From NCBI GenBank assembly GCA_041750975.1, contig JBGSYN010000166.1:1-25679 (forward strand): a stretch of 25,679 nt of DNA. The letters are read 5' to 3'. Shown in pieces: positions 1 to 8,300 of the stretch. The notes beneath the pieces were generated by a model. That model was not told the origin of the DNA and did not search any database. It worked only from the letters and a program-made list of their open reading frames with translations. The stretch's first letter is position 1, and every line of letters begins with the position of its first letter. This DNA comes from JBGSYN01 sp041750975. GTDB lineage: Bacteria; Pseudomonadota; Alphaproteobacteria; Geminicoccales; Geminicoccaceae. Both the position numbers and the translations under genes were made by a program.

Positions 1-122
1 GAATCTTCCATCGCCGCTTCGCCCTCCCGATGCGTTCACAACGACTGGCCGCTGGCGGCAGCCGGTGATATGGCAGCACCAGGTTATGGAACACCAGGCG
101 GTGGTGGCAGCGGGAGACAGGG

Positions 123-818
123 ATGGTTGCGGGTGGGTTTATCGAACGGCCTTTGATGGCGGAACTGACGGTCAAGATGCTCTTGGAAATCAAGGCCGTG
201 CATTTTCGGGCCGACGAGCCCTATACCTTCACTTCGGGCCTGAAGAGCCCGGTCTATATCGATTGCCGCAAGGTGATCTCCTATCCCCGGATCCGCTCGA
301 CCCTGATCGAGTTTCTGGGCTCGAAACTGGCGCGGGATGTCGGCTTCGAGCAATTCGATGCGATTGCGGGCGGCGAAACCGCAGGCATTCCGTTTGCCGC
401 GTGGCTTGCGGATCGGATGGGCCTGCCGATGCTCTACGTGCGCAAGAAACCGAAAGGGTTCGGGCGGGACGCCCGGATCGAGGGCGATCTCAGAGAGGGC
501 CAGCGGGTGCTGCTGGTCGAGGATCTGACCACGGATGGCGGCAGCAAGATCGCCTTCTGCGAGGCCTTGCGTAGCGCCGGCGCCGAGGTTTCGGAGACCG
601 CGGTCGTTTTCTACTACGACATCTTCAAGGCGACGCCCTCGACCCTGGCCGAACACGGCTTGCGGCTGCACTACCTCGCGACCTGGTGGGACGTGCTCAG
701 AGTGTGCCGCGAGGAGCGGATTTTCGATGCCGCGACCTTGAGCGAGGTCGAGGCGTTCCTGCATCATCCGCGCGACTGGTCGGCGCGGCATGGCGGCGTC
801 GTAGCAACGGATCGCTAG
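123..818 (+). CDS. pyrE: Orotate phosphoribosyltransferase
   Basis: Joins orotate to PRPP to make orotidine 5'-phosphate in de novo pyrimidine synthesis, in the cytoplasm. The protein is 231 residues, a normal length for the family. The PRPP-binding signature is clear (VLLVEDLTTDGGSK, near residue 130), and earlier there are YTFTSGLKSPVYIDCR and AGGETAGIPFA, both typical of PyrE. I chose the ATG at 123 because GGGAGA lies 8 bases upstream; the ATG at 156 (MAELTVKML) is the alternative and would remove an 11-residue extension. The gene stands alone and faces the anti-sigma gene tail to tail across 32 bp. The 122 bases in front show no recognisable gene. Identity is secure; only the start is uncertain. 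Confidence 0.95.
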   Translation: MVAGGFIERPLMAELTVKMLLEIKAVHFRADEPYTFTSGLKSPVYIDCRKVISYPRIRSTLIEFLGSKLARDVGFEQFDAIAGGETAGIPFAAWLADRMGLPMLYVRKKPKGFGRDARIEGDLREGQRVLLVEDLTTDGGSKIAFCEALRSAGAEVSETAVVFYYDIFKATPSTLAEHGLRLHYLATWWDVLRVCREERIFDAATLSEVEAFLHHPRDWSARHGGVVATDR

Positions 819-850
819 GGTCCGCAAAGGCCCGAATCGCGGGATAGCGG

Positions 851-1627
851 TCAGCTATCGCCAGCAGGCGTGGGATCGACGAAGCCCCGGCCGATCATCA
901 ACACCGGGCCGGTCGGCCGGCCGGTGGGGGAACCGCCGGGGGGCTCGAGACTGACCTCGAACAATTGATTGGGCTCGGTTCCCGGCAATTGTGCCGCCGG
1001 GATGAAGGTGGCCGCTTCCGCCTGCAACGGTCCGAGCGAGATCGGTCCCTGGGCCGGATCGAGCAGGGTCCAGAGTTCGAGGGTCTGTTCGTCGGGGGCC
1101 GCAAGATCGCCGAGCGGCGTGGCGCGAAGACTGCCGTCCTGGCGCGCCTCGAGCAGCAGCAGGGGCGCGTTGGACTCATCGCTCAAGACCGCGACATAGG
1201 TCGCGATCTGCGCATCGCGTTGCGCCAGTTCGACCTCGAGGTTCGTGGTCTCGAGGAAAAAGACGACGGCGGCGGCAGTGGCGGCCGCGAAAAGCCCGCC
1301 GAAGCCGACGGCAAGGCCACGGGCCCAGCGTCTCGAACGTTCCAGTGAGCGCATGTCATCCTGCATTTGGGCCACCGCACTTTGGCGTTCACTGCCCCTT
1401 GCCAGCTGCAGCCCTTCGACCCGCTGTTCGATCCGCGTCCAGAGATCGGCGGGCGGTGCGACCGGCTCGATGGTTGCGGCCAGCGGCGCGAACCGGCTTT
1501 GCCAGAAGACAACCTCCTCACGAAGTTCGGCGTCGCCGGCGAGGTCGGCCTCAAGGCGATCGGTCTCGGATTGGTTCATCAGGCCAAGCACGTAGAGCCC
1601 TGCGCGGGTCGTGTTGTCGTCGCTCAT
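851..1627 (-). CDS. Anti-sigma factor, RskA family
   Basis: Membrane anti-sigma factor expected to hold the neighbouring ECF sigma factor inactive until a signal releases it. The N-terminal region (TTRAGLYVLGLMNQSETDRLEADL) is the short zinc-less anti-sigma domain of RskA-type proteins. One membrane helix follows near residues 103-126 (ARGLAVGFGGLFAAATAAAVVFF), and then a C-terminal RskA domain with DGSLRATPLGDL and TLELWTLLDPAQGPISLG. The start at 1627 overlaps the sigma stop in an ATGA junction; an ATG nine bases upstream (1636) is also in frame. Translational coupling to the sigma gene is typical of such pairs and keeps the two proteins in balance. The signal sensed cannot be read from the sequence. 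Confidence 0.88.
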   Translation of the reverse strand: MSDDNTTRAGLYVLGLMNQSETDRLEADLAGDAELREEVVFWQSRFAPLAATIEPVAPPADLWTRIEQRVEGLQLARGSERQSAVAQMQDDMRSLERSRRWARGLAVGFGGLFAAATAAAVVFFLETTNLEVELAQRDAQIATYVAVLSDESNAPLLLLEARQDGSLRATPLGDLAAPDEQTLELWTLLDPAQGPISLGPLQAEAATFIPAAQLPGTEPNQLFEVSLEPPGGSPTGRPTGPVLMIGRGFVDPTPAGDS

Positions 1628-2175
1628 GACAGACATTTCCGCAGGCTTTCGAGGCCGTGCCGGACCCAGTCGCGGATGCTCGCAAGCGGCGCCATCAGCC
1701 GGTCGGCGATCTGACTTTGCGACAGCCCGTCAAGATAGGCGAGGAGGATCGAACGGCGTTCCTCGCTCTCCAGCGCCTCGAGGCAATGCTTGAGGCGATC
1801 GTCATCCATGCGGGAGACGAGCGCATCGATGGCCGCGGTTTCCTCGTTCCTGGTCTCGGGCGAGGTTTCCGGATCGGCGAACGAGGCTTCACGGCCGCGC
1901 GAACGCAGTCTTTTATAGGCGGTATGACGCAGAATCGTGATCAGCCAGATCCAACCGGTTTCGCGACGTGCATCGAAGGCCTGGGCTCCTTGCCAGACCG
2001 TGACGAACGCGTCCTGCAGGACGTTCTCAGCTTCGGCGCGATCGGCCATCAAGCGTACCGCCAGGCCTAGGAGCGGCGCACTGGTTTCGTTGTAAAGCGA
2101 GCGCAAGGCCCTGCGATCGCCGCCTGCGATTCGTTCGATATAACCATCGATCCTACTGTCCGGTTTTTGTTTCAC
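1624..2175 (-). CDS. ECF-type RNA polymerase sigma factor (SigK-like)
   Basis: Alternative sigma factor of about 183 residues. Region 2 is seen as YIERIAGGDRRALRSLYNE followed by AENVLQDAFVTVWQ and GWIWLITILRHTAYKRLR. Region 4 is seen as LDGLSQSQIADRLMAPLASI then DWVRHGLESLRKCL, a helix-turn-helix that reads the -35 element. I prefer the GTG at 2175, which has AGGGCGA about 7 bases upstream; a TTG at 2205 would add ten residues. Its stop overlaps the start of the RskA-like anti-sigma gene, so the two form one operon. Such pairs often control their own promoter; an 11-bp direct repeat lies in the upstream region. The target genes are unknown. Confidence 0.9.
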   Translation of the reverse strand: MKQKPDSRIDGYIERIAGGDRRALRSLYNETSAPLLGLAVRLMADRAEAENVLQDAFVTVWQGAQAFDARRETGWIWLITILRHTAYKRLRSRGREASFADPETSPETRNEETAAIDALVSRMDDDRLKHCLEALESEERRSILLAYLDGLSQSQIADRLMAPLASIRDWVRHGLESLRKCLS

Positions 2176-2209
2176 ACTCGGGTCGCCCTGGCAGCGCGGA
2201 GACAAGCCG

Positions 2210-2231
2210 ACAACGACCTGACAACGACCTG
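2210..2231. repeat. Two tandem copies of an 11-bp unit upstream of the sigma gene
   Basis: ACAACGACCTG occurs twice without a gap, just upstream of the ECF sigma gene (which runs leftward). It falls where the transcription start or a promoter element would lie. It could be a regulatory direct repeat or a chance duplication. Confidence 0.5.
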
Positions 2232-2277
2232 ATTATCCCTATTACGCAAAGACATGAAGAATCCGACGCACATCGCC

Positions 2278-3417
2278 TCAGGTGTAGCCCGTGCTACCGT
2301 CGGGGCGGATCGGCAACTCGCGCTCCCAATGCACGTAATCGTCCGTCGCGAGCACGGTTTCGTCGACCTCGACGCCCCAGCCCGGGCGGTCGTGACGGAG
2401 TTCGAGGAAGCCGTCCTTGGGCAGATAGGGGTCCTTGATCCAGCGGACGTCGAGCGGCAGGCGGTATTCGAGAATTTTCAGGTTCGGCTGCGAGGCACAG
2501 AAATGGACGTTATGGGCGGTCGCCAGCGGCCCCATCGGGTTGTGCGGGGCAATCGTAACATAATGCGCTTCGGCGATGGCGGCGATCTTCTTCATCTCGA
2601 GCGTGCCGCCGACGGCACAGATGTCCGGCTGGATGATGTCGGCGCCGCCGGCGTTGAGCAGGTCGAGGAATTCGAAGCGGGAATAGAGGCATTCGCCGGT
2701 CGCGAGCGGGCATTTGAGCTCGGCGCGCAGCCGGCCCCAGGCGGGAATGTGTTCAGGGCGGATCGGTTCCTCGAAGAACAACGGATCGTAAGGGGCCAGG
2801 GCATTGCCGAGCTGGATTGCCTGGTAGGGCTCGAAGATCTTGGCATGGGCGTCGAAGGCGAAATCGAAATGGCCCGGCGCCCGTTCCCGGAGCTTGGCGA
2901 AATAATCGGCGCTGGCCTTGACCACCTCGCCCCAGCGCAGGGCGTGGAGATCGGTCTGGTAGGGGCTGAGCTTGAAGGCCGTGAAGCCCCATTTCTCGTT
3001 GAGCTCCAGCACGCGGTCTAGCAATTGCTGCACATCGGGGACCACCTGGACCCCCTGATAGACCCGAACCCGTTCGCGCGCATGACCGCCGAGCAGCATG
3101 AAGACCGGAAGGTTCGCCGCCTTGCCGGAGATATCCCAAAGGCAATGATCGATCGCGGCGATGGCGGCGAGACCCAGAGCACCCGGCGGAAAGCGGGAAT
3201 GCTGCATGAGCTTCATGATCAGGAACTCGATCCGTCTCGGATCGTGGCCTTTGATCTGCTCGAAGCAATAGGCGATGAGCGGCTCGAGCGCCCGGTCGGG
3301 TCCGTGATCGTAGCATTCGCCCCAGCCGGTGATGCCCTCGTCGGTATCGATCGCGAGCAGCGCCCTCGGGCGGTTCCCCGCACGCTGCATGTACGTGCGA
3401 AAGCCTGTGATCTTCAT
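2278..3417 (-). CDS. Enolase-superfamily sugar-acid dehydratase (mandelate racemase group)
   Basis: A 379-residue member of the mandelate racemase/muconate lactonizing enzyme group, which abstracts a proton next to a carboxylate with Mg2+ help; most such enzymes dehydrate sugar acids. Visible are the capping domain start (MKITGFRTYMQ), a lysine in AFKLSPY (K149), and three metal ligands, D189 in FAFDAHAKIF, E217 in FFEEP and E242 in ATGECLYSR. A catalytic-type histidine is in PHNPMGP (H292). The HNPMGP and GECLYSRFEF patterns are nearest to galactonate-dehydratase-like proteins, but the substrate is not certain. The start is fixed by GGGGAGG about 6 bases upstream of the ATG at 3417; the open frame extends further but overlaps the next gene in a non-coding-like composition. 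It may share a transcript with the small membrane protein upstream. Confidence 0.88.
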   Translation of the reverse strand: MKITGFRTYMQRAGNRPRALLAIDTDEGITGWGECYDHGPDRALEPLIAYCFEQIKGHDPRRIEFLIMKLMQHSRFPPGALGLAAIAAIDHCLWDISGKAANLPVFMLLGGHARERVRVYQGVQVVPDVQQLLDRVLELNEKWGFTAFKLSPYQTDLHALRWGEVVKASADYFAKLRERAPGHFDFAFDAHAKIFEPYQAIQLGNALAPYDPLFFEEPIRPEHIPAWGRLRAELKCPLATGECLYSRFEFLDLLNAGGADIIQPDICAVGGTLEMKKIAAIAEAHYVTIAPHNPMGPLATAHNVHFCASQPNLKILEYRLPLDVRWIKDPYLPKDGFLELRHDRPGWGVEVDETVLATDDYVHWERELPIRPDGSTGYT

Positions 3418-3451
3418 TTCTTGCCTCCCCTTCGATACGATCTCCCAGGCG

Positions 3452-3754
3452 TCAACCGAGGCCGAACAGCAGAATTGCCGCAGCACCGGCGACGGCACCG
3501 CCCGAGGCCCAGGCCCCGAACGCCCATTTCCGAGCACCGCGCACGATCGCAACCGCGCCGCCGAGAACGAGGCCGAGAACGGCATTGGCGAGAAGATGAT
3601 CGGTCTCGGTGAGATAATGTCCCATCGCCTGTCCCAGGCCCTGCTCGGCCAGGATATTGTCGTGCGCATAGGCCGATGCGCTGAACAAGGCCATGCCAAG
3701 TGCCGCAACGACGCCCGATGCAGCCGGTCCAGCGCTTGAAAGAAGTCGACGCAT
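3452..3754 (-). CDS. Small membrane protein resembling the first half of HupE/UreJ
   Basis: A 100-residue exported protein. Residues 1-30 form a signal peptide ending in SASAYA before HDN. A segment GHYLTETDHLLANAVLGLVLG follows, which recalls the H-P-L-T-G-x-D-H-x-L-A-M motif of HupE/UreJ proteins (metal, usually nickel, transport linked to hydrogenase or urease). Two hydrophobic helices are predicted, roughly residues 53-71 and 76-99. HupE/UreJ proteins are about 190-200 residues with more helices, so this is only half that size. No hydrogenase or urease gene is nearby. The start at 3754 has AGGAGG a few bases upstream. The resemblance is read from the motif alone, so function is open. Confidence 0.65.
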   Translation of the reverse strand: MRRLLSSAGPAASGVVAALGMALFSASAYAHDNILAEQGLGQAMGHYLTETDHLLANAVLGLVLGGAVAIVRGARKWAFGAWASGGAVAGAAAILLFGLG

Positions 3755-3898
3755 GCGTTCCTCCTGGATTTTGTCATCGCCCCCCACCGGGGCGACCTAC
3801 CGCTGCCCGAAATTGTCGCGATTGGCAAGTTCCGCTCGGCGCTTCGGCGGTACTATGGTTGCACGGCATTGCACAACCCGACAGAGAGGTGTCATTCG

Positions 3899-4138
3899 AT
3901 GGCCGAGCAATTGCTTCATCTGGTTTTTGGCGGCGAACTCACCGACCCGACCAAGGTCGAATTCGAAGATTGCGCCAAACTCGATCTGGTCGGGATCTAT
4001 CCGAACTATGCGAAGGCTCAGGAGGCTTGGCGGGCCAAGGCGCAATCCACCGTCGACGACGCCCAGACCCGCTATTTCATCGTCCATCTGCACCGGCTCT
4101 TGGATCCGGAAGAGCAAAAGGCGCCTGCATCGAGCTGA
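3899..4138 (+). CDS. DUF4170-type small protein
   Basis: A 79-residue cytoplasmic protein starting MAEQLLHLVFGGELTD, with KLDLVGIYPNYAKAQEAWR in the middle and TRYFIVHLHRLLDPE near the end. These segments match my memory of the alphaproteobacterial DUF4170 family, whose role is unknown. The start at 3899 follows AGAGAGGT; an ATG at 3869 would add ten residues of unlikely sequence. It lies alone between two leftward genes. Its last codons and stop lie in the first copy of a 16-bp tandem repeat that continues downstream, so the C-terminus may have been shaped by the repeat. Confidence 0.8.
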   Translation: MAEQLLHLVFGGELTDPTKVEFEDCAKLDLVGIYPNYAKAQEAWRAKAQSTVDDAQTRYFIVHLHRLLDPEEQKAPASS

Positions 4139-4191
4139 GGTGCCATCCGGCTGAGGTCCCATCGAGCTGAGGTCGCATCAGCTGAGGCCCT
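4128..4191. repeat. 16-bp tandem repeat, three full copies plus a partial fourth
   Basis: Units with the pattern CATCsrGCTGAGGTsC begin at 4128, 4144 and 4160; a partial unit (CATC-AGCTGAGG) begins at 4176. The first unit contains the stop codon of the DUF4170 gene. The array fills the gap between that gene and the end of the convergent ChaN-family gene. No palindrome that would make it a standard terminator was seen. Confidence 0.75.
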
Positions 4192-4194
4192 GTT

Positions 4195-5157
4195 TCACTC
4201 CCCGTCCTGCGTGGCGTCGAGCGGCTTTCGGAAAGCCTCGCAGGGATCGACATCGTCGACCCTGGGCGTGAGCCAGACGTAATCGAACGGCATTTTCGGC
4301 AGTTCGGTTTCGATGGCAGCATCGAGCTCGATCAATCCGATCGTGACGATGGAGTCGTCGGGACGTAGCTTCCGCAGATACCAGGGCACGCCGCGATCCT
4401 GGCGAACATGGCCATTGCCGGCAATCAGCACCCCCCTGCCGGCAGCAGCGCCCCCGGCCAGGCGAAACGCGAGCATGGCGTCGCGGGCGCGCTGGACATC
4501 CGCCATCGGCGCCAATTGGTCGCCCGGCACCATGCCGCAATGGGAAGCCTCGATTTCCTCATCGAGCGCGGTCTCCAGCAGCCCCGGCAAGCCGGCGTCG
4601 AGACCGGTCGAGGCGCGAAGTTCGGCCGGAAGCGTTTCCATGCCTTCTTCGAAGATTGCCTGGATTTGATCGGGGGTGAGATCTGCTGCAACGATCCTGC
4701 CGCCGCCACCGAGTGCCGCCTCGAAAACGGGCTCATAGTAAGGCCAATCGGGCCAGCCGCCCTGATCCCATCGGGTCGCCGACCGCAGCCCCGCGGCATC
4801 GGCCGAGCCGGTCTCGAGATAGGTGTCGATGTCTTCCTGCATATCGCCGTCGATCATCTCGAAGGCGACCACCCGGCCGGCAGGCTTTGCCGCCTCGACC
4901 GCCTCGAGGGTGATCGCCTGCAGACGGTGATGGTCCCGATTATCGTGCCGCTCGCCGATCAGGAGCCAATCGGCATCGGCTGCGGCGTCGATAAGCGCGT
5001 CGGCCGTGACAATTGTCTGGTCATCGACCCTGACGATGCGCCCCGCCATCGGCTCTTCGGCGCCGATCCGGTGATGCCAGGCGAAGTCTGCCAGAGGTTC
5101 GGCGTGAGCTGCACCGGTCGTCAGTGCTAGGAACATTATCGTTGCACGTCGCATCAT
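4195..5157 (-). CDS. ChaN-family periplasmic iron/heme-associated protein
   Basis: A 320-residue exported protein of the ChaN family (formerly DUF399), whose studied Campylobacter member is a heme-binding lipoprotein linked to iron uptake. An N-terminal signal peptide (MMRRATIMFLALTTGAAHA) has no lipobox cysteine, so it should be free in the periplasm. Family motifs seen are LLIGERHDNRDHHRLQ (residues 65-80), VVAFEMID, and GVLIAGNGHVRQDRGVPWYL near residue 245. The gene diverges from the secreted protease across 198 bp that include a CRP-like palindrome. No TonB-dependent receptor is in the window. Family assignment is fairly sure; heme binding is taken from the family. Confidence 0.85.
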   Translation of the reverse strand: MMRRATIMFLALTTGAAHAEPLADFAWHHRIGAEEPMAGRIVRVDDQTIVTADALIDAAADADWLLIGERHDNRDHHRLQAITLEAVEAAKPAGRVVAFEMIDGDMQEDIDTYLETGSADAAGLRSATRWDQGGWPDWPYYEPVFEAALGGGGRIVAADLTPDQIQAIFEEGMETLPAELRASTGLDAGLPGLLETALDEEIEASHCGMVPGDQLAPMADVQRARDAMLAFRLAGGAAAGRGVLIAGNGHVRQDRGVPWYLRKLRPDDSIVTIGLIELDAAIETELPKMPFDYVWLTPRVDDVDPCEAFRKPLDATQDGE

Positions 5158-5228
5158 GGAGAAAGGTACGTCGCGGCGGTGGCGATGGGATCAATGGCGA
5201 GGCCGGCTCTGTAGGCCCGACATCGTAA

Positions 5229-5252
5229 GATTTGTGCGATAAAGCACAAATC
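5229..5252. promoter_or_regulatory. Perfect 9-bp palindrome with 6-base spacer, CRP/FNR-like
   Basis: GATTTGTGC and its exact complement GCACAAATC are separated by GATAAA. The core TGTGC-N6-GCACA has the geometry of a CRP-type site (TGTGA-N6-TCACA). It lies in the divergent region between the ChaN-family gene and the protease gene, 72 bp from the former's start and about 100 bp from the latter's. A hairpin role is possible, but no T-run follows, so an operator is more likely. The regulator is inferred only by geometry. Confidence 0.6.
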
Positions 5253-5355
5253 AATCGATGTTATTTCTGCTATGTGTGACGTGGGTCGCTGAAAAATCAA
5301 GAGGCGAAGTAATGGCGACGCCTGGGAAGTATCATGTTCAGGGGAACACAACGTC

Positions 5356-8300
5356 ATGCTCACCATGAAATCGTCGAACAACGGGGCCTTGCTGCGCAAG
5401 TTGTCCCTGTCACTCTGTACCGCCGCCAGTCTCTTCGTGCTGGCAGGGGGGCCCGCATGGGCGCAACAACCGGTACCTGGGATCGCCAGCATGGAACTGC
5501 TGGGCGCACCCCTGACGATGGACGCGCCCGCCGTCACCGGCCTTGCCGAGCGGGCTCGAACCCAGGGCACTGTCCGGGTCATCGCCTCCGTCGCCGTGCC
5601 ACCGGCTCTGGCCCCATCGGACATCGATGCGGCCACCGTGTCGCGCCTGACGACCGGTGTCACCTCCCTGGCCAGCCAGCTTGGTGCAGAAACGGCTGAG
5701 CCTATCGCTGGCCTGCCGCTGACGGTTCTGGAGCTTACGGAAGATCAGTTGCAGAGCCTGGTCGAGGCCGGCGTCATCTCGAATGTGGTCGAGGATGTCC
5801 CGGAACCCTTCAACCTCGCGGACAGTATTCCCTTGGTCAACGGCGACAATGCGGCAGCACTTGGGGCCGATGGCGCCGGGCAAGTCATCGCCATTCTCGA
5901 CACCGGCGTCGAGACCGGCCATCCATTCTTCGGTGGCCGGGTCGTTGCCGAAGCCTGTTTCTCCACCAATTCGCCTGCCAATGGTGCCGTGACGGTCTGT
6001 CCAGGTGGTGTGACCTCGTCAACGGCGGCAGGTTCGGGGCAGCCCTGCGGACACCCGAGTTGCGACCACGGCACCCACGTCGCGGGTATCGCCGTCGGTC
6101 GGGATGCAAACCGATCCGGCGCAGCACCCGCGGCCCAACTCGCCGCTATTCAGGTCTTCTCGCTGTTCACGGACAGCCCCGGCGGGCCGCAGAATTGCGC
6201 CAACGGCAACCGGCCTTCGCCCTGCATTTTGACCTTTCCGTCGGATCAGATCCGGGGCCTGCAGCAGGTTTTCGATTGGCGAAACAACTTCAATTTCGTA
6301 GCGGCGAATATGAGCCTGGGCGGTGGCAGTTTCGCCACCTGCGATACCGACCCGCGCAAGGCACTCGTCGATCAGCTTGGGGGCCAACGCATTGCAACGG
6401 TGATCTCATCGGGCAATAGCGGGCTGACCGCCACCGTCGGTGCTCCCGGCTGCATTACGACGGCCTTGACGATCGGCAACACCACCAAAGCCGATGTCGT
6501 CAGCGGCACCTCCAACAGCGCTGCCGTCGTCGACCTGCTGGCGCCCGGCACCAGCATCACCGCATCGATCACCGGCGGCAATTTCGGGCCGAAGAGCGGG
6601 ACCTCGATGTCGGCCCCGCATGTCGCGGGCGCGGTCGCGGCGTTGCGCTCGGTGCGCAACGATCTCACGGTCGATCAGGTCGAGCAGGCGCTCGAAAGCA
6701 CCGGCGTGCCGATCACCGATGCGCGCAACGGTCTGGTCCGTCCCCGCATCGATCTCGAGGCTGCTGTCCAGAGCGTGCTGACACGCGTCTGGACGGGTGC
6801 CATCTGGCGGCATACCGGCACGCCCTGCAGCGGCGAAAGCTGCCCGGGCTGGATCCGCCTCGACAATAATCCGCGCACCGTCTCGGTTGCCGCGGGCGAC
6901 AACGTTTATCAGCTGCATAGCGACGGCGCCATCTGGCGTCACACCGGTACGGCCTGTAACGGCGATAGCTGCCCGGGCTGGACCCGCCTCGACAACAATC
7001 CGATGAGCATCGCCATCGCCGCCGCCGGCAGCAATCTCTATCAACTGCACCGCGACGGCGCCATCTGGCGCTCCACCGGAGCCGCCTGCAACGGCAATAG
7101 CTGCCCCGGCTGGGTTCGTCTCGACAACAATCCGATGACGGTCTCGATCGTGGCCGATGGGAATAATCTCTACCAGCTGCATCGCAACGGCGCGATCTGG
7201 CGCTCGACCGGCGCTGCCTGTAACGGCAATAGCTGTCCGGGCTGGGTGCGTCTCGACAACAATCCCCAGGGCATCGCCATCGCGGCTGCAGGCGGCACTC
7301 TATACCAGCTGCACCGCGATGGAGCGGTCTGGCGGCACACGGGTACTGCCTGCAACGGCAATAGCTGCCCGGGTTGGATTCGCCTCGACAATAATCCTAT
7401 GAGCATCGCCATCGCCGCCGGCGGCAGCAATCTCTACCAGCTGCACCGCGACGGCGCCATCTGGCGCTCGACCGGGGCCGCCTGCAACGGCAATAGCTGC
7501 CCAGGCTGGGTTCGTCTGGACAACAACCCGATGGGCGTCGCCATCGCCGCCGCCGGCAATAATCTCTACCAGCTGCATCGCAACGGTGCGGTGTGGCGCT
7601 CGACCGGCGCTGCCTGCAACGGCAATAGCTGCCCCGGCTGGGTCCGTCTCGACAACAATCCCCGGACCAACGCCATTGCCGCCGCCGGCAACGATCTCTT
7701 CCAGCTGCACGCGAGCGGTCTGGCGCAGCGTCATCAAGGCGGGCGGATCTGGCAATCGACCGGACATACCTGCAGTGGCGACGGCTGCGGCGGCTGGCAG
7801 ATGCTCGACAACAATCCGCGCACGGCCGCGATCGATGCGGGTGCTGGCTGGCTCTACCAATTGCACGACAATGGCCGGATCTGGCGCTCGACAGGGTCTC
7901 CATGCCAGGGCGAAAGCTGCCCGGGCTGGCAGATACTCGACAATAACCCCGCCACCCGCGCCATCGAGGCCGGCGACGGCCAGCTCTACCAGTTGCACAG
8001 CGACGGGCGGATCTGGCGCTCGACAGGCAGGGCCTGTAGCGGCAATAGCTGTCCCGGCTGGCAGATGCTCGACAACAATCCCGCGACGCGCGCCATCGCG
8101 GCAGGCGGGGGCGATCTCTATCAGCTGCATAGTGACGGGAGGATCTGGCGCTCGACGGGCGGGGTCTGCAACGGCAATAGCTGCCCGGGTTGGCAGATGA
8201 TCGACAACAATCCCGCGACGCGCGCCATTGCGGCAGGAGAGGGCCAGCTCTATCAGCTCCATGCCGATGGCCGGATCTGGCGTTCGACGGGCGTCGCCTG

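Noticed and set aside
84..827. A long leftward frame covering pyrE
   Set aside because: It is the complementary strand of a clear pyrE gene, with no recognisable domain; long antisense frames are expected at this GC content.
843..859. GATAGC-GGTCA-GCTATC hairpin between pyrE and the anti-sigma gene as a terminator
   Set aside because: The stem is only 6 bp, has no T-run, and overlaps the anti-sigma stop codon.
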